From positions 1,984,001 through 2,048,000 of the forward strand of contig JARUPY010000434.1 of the NCBI GenBank assembly GCA_029817715.1: DNA of 64,000 nt, in the 5' to 3' direction. The notes under the pieces are model-generated. The model was given only the letters and a program-made list of their open reading frames with translations, did not search any database and was not told where the DNA came from. Positions 56,561-64,000 of the stretch are shown here, one piece after another; position 1 is the first letter of the stretch, and every line of letters begins with the position of its first letter. The position numbers and the translations under genes were made by a program. Source of the stretch: Melastoma dodecandrum (lineage: Eukaryota > Streptophyta > Magnoliopsida > Myrtales > Melastomataceae).

Positions 56561-57299
56561 TTACTTGTCTTCTTCACTTGCCCTTGTTGCCATATACATG
56601 ATTTACTTCTCGATTTCCCATCCTTAGCTTGTTGCGTAATAGGCTTTAATGACAAGTCTTCATCCCAGCTTTGCTTGATGTGGTATAAAAGTGTTGGTTG
56701 ATATTGCATTAAGAAAACTGAGAATAGCTTTGGAGCCTGCACTCTAGAAAAATCATCCACCCCCAGATTGTCTTTTCCCTATTTGTAAGAGATCCCAATC
56801 AAATCTCATCAACTTCGTAATGCATGTACTCTAACCTTCATGATGTACTCTATTCCAACAAAAACTTCAAACTTTTAGGATATGTTTCAATAACAAAATT
56901 ACATCCAGTCAAATAATATGTCCATTGCCCACGACGTACACCACTGATAATAAATTTCATATATTAATAACCCATGATTCCTTGGAGCTAATGTTTTGCT
57001 AATAACGGAAAGATGGTGTTGAACCTGCATGAGAATCACTCCAGTTCCCTTATCACAAGTATCGGTCTGTACCACAAACGCTTTCTCAGAATCCGGTAAT
57101 GCCAGTGTTAGATCTCAAGAGGTTCTTCAACTTATTAAAAGCCTCTGAGCCTCACAAATCAATTGGAAAACTTCTTTCTTCAAGTGATGAATGAGTAGCC
57201 AACTCAGGATCCCGTAACATCTAAGGAAACGTCGACAGTATCCCTCAGCCCCAGAAACCTTGTAAATGTCTAATGGTTTTTGGAATTTTCCACTCATTA

Positions 57300-57880
57300 A
57301 CAATAACTATTTTCTATGGATTTGTGGATATCCCTTCTTTGTATGTGTAATGGCCAAAATTCTCCACCCTTGGGCACCCAAGAAAACATTTGAATCTTTT
57401 GGAAAAGAATTAATGAATCGTCTATAAGATCCTAAACACCTCATGTAATGCTCTATATGCTCCTCCATACTTTCACTATAAATCAGTATATCATCAATGA
57501 AAACCAATATGAACCTCACAAAAATGGTCTATAAATATCGTTCATCTATCCATGAAAAGTAGATGGCACATTAGTGAAGCCAAAAGGCATTACTAGGAAT
57601 TCATAATAGTTTCCATGAGTTCTAAAAGCAGTTTGTGAACGTTCGTTGTGTTCATCCGAATTTGATGTTACCCTAAGCTCATATCTATCTTCGAAAAAAT
57701 AATAACTACTGGCAACTCCTCTAACACCTCCTTAGTAATAGGAATAGCTGTGCTGGTTTAGACGGCTATAGTCGATACACATACGCCATGAGCTGTTTTT
57801 CTTCTTAACTAAAACAACTAGGGATGAAAAAGAACTTCTACTCTTTTGAATGATTCCGGCTTCTTGCATCTCTTCTCAAT
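57300..57880 (-). pseudogene. Reverse transcriptase of the chromovirus-like element
   Basis: [10 protein letters not shown] then HQIRM (about 57700), [20 protein letters not shown] with TFHG (about 57610-57570), and ILVFIDDILIYSESMEEHIE with catalytic FIDD (about 57489-57500). After RCLGSYRRFINSFPKDSN the frame jumps, so about 40 codons of the thumb region are deleted. The N-terminal part (57880-58160) has LTHLLEEFVDVLLEPTTLQS. Confidence 0.8.
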
Positions 57881-58199
57881 GACGTCATTTTGGTTGGTTG
57901 AATGCATCTCTTCTTTTAGCACAATGGAGGGGTCATGCTTCCTTTAGGACTGTAAGGTAGTCGGTTCCAATAACACATCCACAAACTCCTCCAATAGATG
58001 TGTTAACGATATGGGGGTATTCTCGTCGTGCCTCTCACTCATTGTCATTTGAAAGAACCCTTCACGTTTCTCTTCAAAAGGTTGAATCCAATATAAAGTA
58101 ATTAGCCGGTTCATTGAATTACCATATAACTTCCCCATATTATCCTCCCTCAATAAGTCTTCATTTTCTCAATCATTTACTTCTTCTTACAATGCAACA

Positions 58200-58560
58200 A
58201 TCCCACTTGACCTTTCAAACTTTATACTTAGTGTCTGAAAATTTCAAGTAACCACTCCCATAGTGGCTAGCCATTTGACTCCCAAAATCATTTCACACCC
58301 TCATAGAGGAATTATGTAAAAAATTGTCATAAAAGCATGACCTTGACCATTCAAACTTCATACTCAGTGTTTGGAAATTTTGGGTAACATTTCCCGAAGT
58401 GACTTGCCATTTGATTCCCAAAATCATTTCACACCCTCATAGAGGAATTATGTAAATATCTGTCATAAAAGCATGACCTTGCATAATTCATGAGCATCCT
58501 TTCGTTGCCTTTGTACTCTTCATTTTCTTACCATCTGACACCATTATCAAGATCAGATCG
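58200..58560 (-). pseudogene. Protease C-terminal region, tandemly duplicated
   Basis: The peptide pattern MILG-x-x-W-x-x-T-G-x-VT-x-NFQTLS-x-KFE, typical of the end of a chromovirus protease, occurs twice, once in each copy of a 136-bp direct duplication. The DSG active-site block is not recognisable upstream. Confidence 0.65.
58205..58476. repeat. 136-bp tandem duplication
   Basis: For example TCATAGAGGAATTATGTAAA starts at 58301 and 58437, and GTCATAAAAGCATGACCTTG at 58326 and 58462: both 136 bp apart. The copies differ by scattered changes, so the duplication is old. 136 is not a multiple of 3 and shifts the frame. Confidence 0.9.
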
Positions 58561-58839
58561 ATGTTTGAGAAGACTAACCTCAGACAATTTTCCATCTTTA
58601 CATCTAAAAAATTTTGAGTACTATCTTAATCATTCAACAAATGCATGAAAAATTCTTTTCCTAATCATTCATGTGACCTTCATAGTTGGTATCCTATCTG
58701 AAATAAATTCCCAATTTAAAGCATGCAAGGTTACCGTGTGTGCCATTGTCACGTCTTCTTCATAATGATTGATCTCATCTCCTTCTCTTTCTTCCTTAGC
58801 TAATTCTTCTATCATTGGATACAATTCTTCTTCGGGCAT

Positions 58840-59842
58840 CTATGCTCCCTTGTGTAAGGCTCGTTACATCTAAAACATAACCCCTTATTTCTCCTCTCGT
58901 TATTATCTTCTTGTGATAGATATATGTTAGTTGTTGTTGGCTGAACACGTCTCGTGGGTTCAATCCGCCATAGAACATGTGAATCTCCCCATAACTTTTT
59001 ATTTGAGATATCTCCTTCCCTGGTTGCACCTTATTATTGTAATTGTTACTCCTTCACTGTGCTCCGGCAGTGTGTCGATAGAAATTAAATGAGCATTAGA
59101 TAGAACATCAAGCAAACAAGTCGGCTTTAACAACCACAATGTATGTCTGTAATCATCCTTAAGGCCATCGATAAACAAGCTGATTTGAAATGTTTCTAGT
59201 AAATCCACCTTCTCAAGTACCTTCCTTAAACAAGAATCAAACTCCTCTATATAGACATACATGTTGTCAGTCTCCCCTTCATATCTCAAATTCTTTAATC
59301 AAGTAAAAAATTATTGCTATAATCTAGTTTTGACGATGATAAATGGTGAATATTGCTAATAGGCCATTTAAGTGTACAAAGAAACTGGTCTTCAAGTTGT
59401 AGAAGTTGGTTTTTATTATCTTAGCAATACAGAAAGGGTTATGTAGAGGACCTAAATGTATAAAAGGATCTAGGCCTCAAAAGTGGCTTTCTATGCACTA
59501 GACCACTCACTCATATTCACTATCACTATCATAGATATTTAAGTGTGTAGAGAAACTGGTCTTTAATCATCCCATCGAATCATCAAAAACAATTTTTCCA
59601 AATCTCTTCATCAAAGCGTTCACGTATTCAGTCCATCTTGGCATTTTATCGTGTACTTTATTCCTAAAGAATGTGTAATGCCATTGCACGGCTTTCCAGT
59701 ACATGTAATCAAAAGCCAGGCTCACCTAATTGCCTTCAATTGTATGTTCCAATTCAAAGTACCATTCGCATCTATATGTCCAATTCTCTAAATTAGACCC
59801 ATCAAAATCAGGAAATTCGAATTTTGGAATGGAGTCACTCAT
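58840..59842 (-). pseudogene. gag of the chromovirus-like element
   Basis: ATG at 59842-59840: MSDSIPKFEFPDFDGSNLEN then WTYRCEWYFELEH, the usual gag start. MYWKAVQWHYTF and WTEYVNALMKRFGKI follow (to about 59580). After the insertion at 59302-59560 it resumes NLRYEGETDNMYVYIEEFDS, CLRKVLEKVDLLETFQISLF and IDGLKDDYRHTLWLLKP. The zinc knuckle CFRCNEPYTREHRC is at about 58890-58848. A stop lies in the EGN-VSLAF segment. Confidence 0.82.
59302..59560 (+). repeat. 259-bp insertion in gag, related to a copia LTR
   Basis: Flanked by the 9-bp sequence CTTTAATCA at 59293-59301 and 59561-59569, which occurs once in the restored gag. Its sequence matches the reverse of 61400-61200 (for example ATAAAAGGATCTAGGCCTCA and GTGGCTTTCTATGCACTAGA). 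It also carries an internal direct repeat (ATTTAAGTGTACAAAGAAAC near 59368 and ATTTAAGTGTGTAGAGAAAC near 59537). No terminal inverted repeats. Confidence 0.8.
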
Positions 59843-59959
59843 TGCGCACCACTAGTTGTTCCTTACCCACCACACCATCGCTTCTTACTTGTGTCAACTT
59901 TTCCATGACAACCAAATTTTACTGCACACCCTTCCATTTCTAACTTGTTTGATTCCATT

Positions 59960-61400
59960 AAGAAGGGGTTTGAATTAGTGCCATTAGATATTTGACGCTT
60001 TTTCAATTTTCCACATGAGCATATAAGTGGTATTTGTACCGTTACAAACTTGAATCTGCTAAATAATCTGAGTTAGTTTTCGCTTTCTATGTATATATCC
60101 CTTAGTTTATGAAACACGAGACAACACACAAGATTTATAGTGGTTCAGCATGCAATGGCTATGTCCACTCCTCCAGCACTCCGCTCTAATCAGGGTGTAT
60201 TCATTAGGTGTCAAGACAAAGAAGTACATATGCGCACTTTTAACTGAAATCTGACTAATAAAAGCCTCCACGGAAACACCGTGACCAACTACCACCTACA
60301 TGGTTGCACGGTTACTAACTCTAGCTCAACTTTTTGCTACGCTTGTGGCTTTCACTCCAATGGCTACCATAATAACTGCACAAAAAACTCCTTCGTGATT
60401 TCGCTTACACGCTCCCTCACGTGGATGACTCTGACGCAGCTCCTCACTGCGCCTGTGGCTTTCTCTCTCGCGGCTACCATACCAGTTGTGTAAGACTCAC
60501 CTGTCCTACGACTTCCCTTACTCACATACCTATGTGACTAAAACTCTACAGTTAGAGAAAAATCTCTAAAGAGGTGATTGACTCAATAAAAGAATGGGAC
60601 ACTCAAGTTTGTAGACTGGTGAAGACTCAAGATTATCCAGTAAGCTCTCAGTAAGAACGACAAGTTGCAAGTCAGCTTTCATCCTTGGATTTATGTGTGA
60701 GGTTGAATGAAGCTTTTCCAAGTTGATTATAAATGCTAAATAAGGGCTAAAACATTAAACAAATAATCAACGATAAAAAGTATTTCCCAATGTGGTTGTA
60801 GTTTGTTTCAACAAAATCAATACTTTCCATATATAGGATTGGTTTTGGGATTATTTCTTATCATTTTATTCTCACCACATGGGAGAGATTATAACTTAAT
60901 AAGAACATCGTTAATTTCCACAATGAAAGGATCACTAAAGTTTAGAAAACATGTCTCAGGATATCTTTCCAAAACAACTAAGGAGAGAACTTGGCAAGCA
61001 AGTCACTTTCCAAGAATGAAATTGAACTTAATTTATGAGTTAATTCAATAAGAATTAACATTATGTTGCGAAGGATAATTATTTCTAAGTACTTGCATTT
61101 GAAATTATCTTCCATAAGGAACTCGTCATTTACAGAAGAGCTTTTCTGTAATCGTTATATGTATTCCAACAAGGAGAGTTATAGCTCTTGTAACTCATGT
61201 GCATATCTCCATAATAGAGATAGTGGATATGAGTGAGTGGTCTAGTGCATAGAAAGCCACTTCTGAGGCCTAGATCCTTTTACACATTTAGGTACTCTAC
61301 ATAACCCTTCTAGAACTTGAAGACAAGTTTCTCTATATAATTAAATAGCATATTAGCGATATTCACCCTTTGTCAGTACAAAAATTAAATTATATCAATA
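59960..61400 (-). repeat. 3' LTR of a SIRE/Maximus-like copia element
   Basis: Lies directly downstream (minus sense) of copia pol and a purine-rich stretch (about 61420-61401, AAAAAAGTGAAGG). The start, about 61398, reads TTGATATAATTTAATTTTTG then CTGACAAAGGGTGAATAT, resembling SIRE-type LTR starts. A CACAAGATTTATAGTGGTTC motif on the plus strand near 60130 is typical of such LTRs. The inner limit near 59960 is uncertain. Plus frames 60281-60493 and 60803-61051 are chance. Confidence 0.6.
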
Positions 61401-61951
61401 ATCCTTCACTTTTTTATGATGTCAAAATCATATATAGCTGGAGAATGATACGTCAAGGTTTGAACGGTTTTACTGATTTCATTATTGCGAGATGAATGGT
61501 ACATAACTTACTTTCTACAGTAACTCTCCCTAAATCTAAATTATGTGGTTTCAATCGATGTCCAATTTGCTTAGATTATTGATAAGTTTAAAGATAAGTT
61601 AGTGTTCATTAACTTAATTCGAGTTGAGCAGTTAAGTTATTCGATTAAATCAGAGCTCAAATTTGTTGAAAAGCATTACGAAGTTCTTCAGAACTATGAT
61701 ATATTATAGCTCTCCCTAAGAATAATCAAAATAATTTCATTCGAAAATAGTCCTTCGAATGTCGAGACTCTTCGGGTTTCGATGAGAACATGTAGATGTC
61801 GAACATTACGAGAACCTTTCTTCTATTTGACATATTTTTTCTCCTACTTAGAGGTCTCTACCCGAGTCTGGCATTTGGAAGGTGCAACAACTCCTTTTCC
61901 TATGTATTTTGGCAGTAGAGTAGATGATTTTGTCTTTGGTTTCCTTTGGAT
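61401..61951 (-). other. 3' untranslated spacer of the copia element
   Basis: Between pol and the 3' LTR. It contains repeated purine-rich TTAGGGAGAG motifs (minus strand, about 61720 and 61530) like accessory polypurine tracts. No domain. Confidence 0.45.
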
Positions 61952-62569
61952 TCAATGAGTGTCTGTAAATTCATATCCCATGTGATCAGGAGTTATACGG
62001 TCAAGGGGTTTAGCGATAATCGTGTCGTCATCACTCTTTGGAGTGGTATCATAAGAGTATAAATGTAGAAGCTCCATGATGATGTACCCATAGGGAAGTG
62101 TCATGTTTTCCAAGTTTGCACAACGCTTCATGTGACCAAAGATCACAATGCCTAGGTTCATAGGAAGACCCTCCATCAAGTGGATCATTGGGATGGCATC
62201 TTTGGTGATGATGTTGATCGTGCTTCCGGTGCATTTTCTATTTTCCAATGAATGAGTGGGAAACTCTGAATCATCTAAGATGGCCTTAATATCCACAACA
62301 CATACATGTTCCCCTACCTCAGGAGTGAATGTCAACGGAGTACCTATAGCTTTCTTGGACTCCATATGCTGCTCAGTATGGGGCCATCTTATTCTCTTCA
62401 CATGCGTGGATTGAAAATAAGCACAAACGCATATACTGAACAGAATGTCAGGTGAGCTGGCAGTCAAGTACAACAGATAACCTATCATACTTCGACATAG
62501 GTGGCGATCTGCATCTTTCCTTGACTCGTCTTTCTCAACATTAACACTAGTGCTCATGGGAGTAAACAA
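61952..62569 (-). pseudogene. copia RNase H start fused to an unrelated 3' segment
   Basis: The first 57 residues (FTPMSTSVNVEKDESRKDAD, RSMIGYLLYLTASSPDILFS, ICVCAYFQS) are the classic copia 'SMIGSLLYLTASRPDI' block. From about residue 60 the frame leaves the family. Further on it has LMEGLPMNLGIVIFGHMKRC and ANLENMTLPYGYIIMELL, which recall 'MTLPYG' proteins found in extra ORFs of plant retrotransposons. The 205-codon frame is open throughout, so it looks like a deletion fusion. Confidence 0.6.
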
Positions 62570-62579
62570 GTGTTTTTGA

Positions 62580-63360
62580 GTTGCTCAACCCAAATTTCTC
62601 CAGAACTTTTCTGGTATGCCTTTGTTGGTGTAAGAAGGTACTTTCTGAAGATTAGCAAATATGTAAGCCTAGGAAGAAGGTTAATTCTCCAATCATGCTC
62701 ATCTCTAACTCACCCTTCATGAGTTGTACGAACTCATTGCTCAATGCATTATTGGTATATTCGAAAATGATGTCATCTACGTAGATCTAGACTACCAGAA
62801 GCTCGGATCCCTACTTCTTGAAGAAGAGAGTGGTATCAACATTTCCTTTCCTATAGGCCTTTTCAATAAGCAAAGTGTTTAACCTTTCATACGAAGCTTT
62901 AGGACTTGTTTCAATCCATACAAGGCTTTGTCAAGCCTAATGACGTGGTCGTGACACTTAGAATCATTTATATAAATTCTCTCCTTTCTATTACCATTCA
63001 GAAAGGCACTTTTCATGTCCATCTAATAGTTTGATATCATTATAACAGACATAGGCTAACAGAAGACGAATAGCTTCTAAACGTGCTACAGGTGCAAATG
63101 TTTCATCATGTCGATACCCTCTGCTTGAGAGTATCCTTTAGCTACAAGTCTGGCTTTGTTTCTTAACACAAAGTCTAACTCATCTAGCTTGTTGTGTAGA
63201 AAACCCACTTAGTTCCCACAATTGAACGATATTTTGGTCTCAGAACTAGCATCCAGACTCTATTTCGTTCAAATTGATTAAGCTCTTGCATAGCAACGAT
63301 CCAACCTGAATCTATCAGAGCTTCATCAATGTTATCCGGTTCCTTTCAAAAAAGAAACAT
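62580..63360 (-). pseudogene. copia reverse transcriptase
   Basis: MDMKSAFLNGNRKERIYIND (about 63020, with the motif-A Asp), VIRLDKALYGLKQ (about 62945), then IYVDDIIFEYTN with catalytic YVDD (62772-62783), QLMKGELEMSMIGELTFFLG with LHI (about 62680) and HTRKVLEKFGLSNSKT. One stop precedes IYVDD and others follow. 63040-63360 carries decayed N-terminal blocks. Confidence 0.8.
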
Positions 63361-63613
63361 AGAATGTTCACATAAAAGGTCAACAAAACGACTCGTCCAT
63401 ATGCCCTTTTGTATGTCCCTAATGACTTGCTCTTTGGGGTGTCTTTTCTTGTATAGGGTGGGCACCCTATCCAAGATATGATCCTCAAAATGTAGATTCT
63501 CTCGAATAATCTCGGAGTGTCCGTCTTTGAATTGATTTTCTACAACACTATAATCAGAAGCAATAGTGCTCTTAATATGTGCTGCAACGGTAGTAAGTTG
63601 TGGAGTAGCTTAG

Positions 63614-63943
63614 TCATTTATGACAATGTTCTTTATTTGGAGAGTCAGTGATGTTCACATTGAGCAACTCTCCGACAACTTCAGTTCTCTTGTTAAAAAC
63701 CTGATATACCTTGTTGGAATCGAAACATCCAAGAAATTGACCTAGTGTCATACTTCCAACCTTGAGTTGTCTTAGTATAAAACATAGATTTCCAAAAGGA
63801 TAAAAATATGAGATGTTACGCTTCTTGCCTTTATACGACTCATATGGTTTTGTTAAGTGTCTTTTGAGCATGTACCCAATTAGACAAATAACATGTTGTG
63901 TTAATAGCCTTAGCCTAAAGGTTCTGTGGCACCTTACTTTCAC
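63614..63943 (-). pseudogene. copia integrase C-terminal part
   Basis: TKPYESYKGKKRNISYFYPF and GNLCFILRQ, then FLGCFDSNKVYQVFNKRTEV and VGELLNVNITD, match 'TPYELWKGRKPNISYFHPFGC...FLGYS-x-SKAYRVYNKRT-x-VVEE-x-NV-FD'. The GC in GCKC/GCLC has become GNLC. 63361-63613 is an acidic linker without a domain. Confidence 0.8.
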
Positions 63944-64000
63944 ATCATCATTCTGGCCATATCCAGAAAAGTCCTATTCATTCTCTCGGCTACTCCATTG

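Larger units (their letters stand above)
55260..59860 (-). mobile_element. Degenerate chromovirus-like gypsy element
   Basis: Order on the minus strand: gag (59842-58840), protease (about 58550-58200), RT (57870-57300), RNase H (57200-56800, poor), integrase (56560-55600) and a chromodomain remnant (55480-55330). LTRs were not found: the right side meets a copia LTR, the left is lost. A 259-bp insertion splits gag and a 136-bp duplication lies in protease. Gag zinc knuckle style and chromodomain suggest the Tekay/Del group. Confidence 0.78.
61952..64000 (-). mobile_element. SIRE/Maximus-like copia element, partial (continues past 64000)
   Basis: Minus-strand pol: integrase end (63943-63614), RT (about 63100-62580, YVDD) and the RNase H start (62569-62380). 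The order integrase-RT-RNase H is the copia order. Stops and frame changes throughout. The 5' LTR, gag and the integrase core lie beyond the window. Confidence 0.82.

Noticed and set aside
1..64000. CRISPR arrays, bacterial defence systems, rRNA genes
   Set aside because: No regularly spaced short repeats with unique spacers and no such genes; the sequence is a plant nuclear region.

Overview
The window reads as nuclear DNA of a flowering plant. The evidence is one intron-containing plant transporter gene, a nuclear copy of the mitochondrial nad3-rps12 gene pair, and dense layers of plant LTR retrotransposons (Ty3/gypsy of the Tat, chromovirus and related kinds, plus Ty1/copia). I cannot name the species. 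No bacterial operons, CRISPR arrays, rRNA or credible tRNA genes were seen.

Layout. 1-7.5 kb: a decayed gypsy RT scrap, the nad3-rps12 mitochondrial insertion (minus, about 1775-2300), then the one convincing host gene, a major facilitator superfamily transporter on the minus strand (coding exons 6914-6883, 5826-5203, 5086-4914, 4726-4128; 475 residues). 7569-10053: a pol-less copia element with two LTRs and a 5-bp target duplication. 10385-24387: remains of an old Tat-type gypsy, split at 10871/23766 by a 12.9-kb Tat-type gypsy element (10872-23765, minus, TSD CCTCC). That element has gag, protease, RT, two RNase H domains and integrase, and on the opposite strand an intron-bearing plant-mobile-domain-like ORF (12264-15131). 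24393-35388: a second gypsy element (minus, TSD GATGT). It is broken by a gag-protease-only relative in opposite orientation (26091-30614) and by a solo LTR (32806-33569). 35.4-45.5 kb: a mosaic of truncated Tat-like fragments and LTR pieces, all minus. 47150-52979: a complete-looking gypsy element (plus, TSD AACAA) with damaged catalytic residues. 54.5-64 kb: a copia gag scrap, a degenerate chromovirus (minus) and the 3' half of a SIRE/Maximus-like copia element (minus) that runs off the right edge.

How the parts relate. Apart from the transporter, nearly everything is an insertion. Target-site duplications order four nested events: old Tat remnant, then the 12.9-kb and 11-kb elements inside it, then two further insertions inside the 11-kb one. 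Several elements keep gag and protease but no polymerase, so they could only have moved with enzymes from relatives. The most distinctive item is the 12.9-kb element: a captured antisense gene with intact-looking introns, a 52-bp repeat array in each LTR, and a strong excess of the word GTAGAC/GTCTAC over its whole length.
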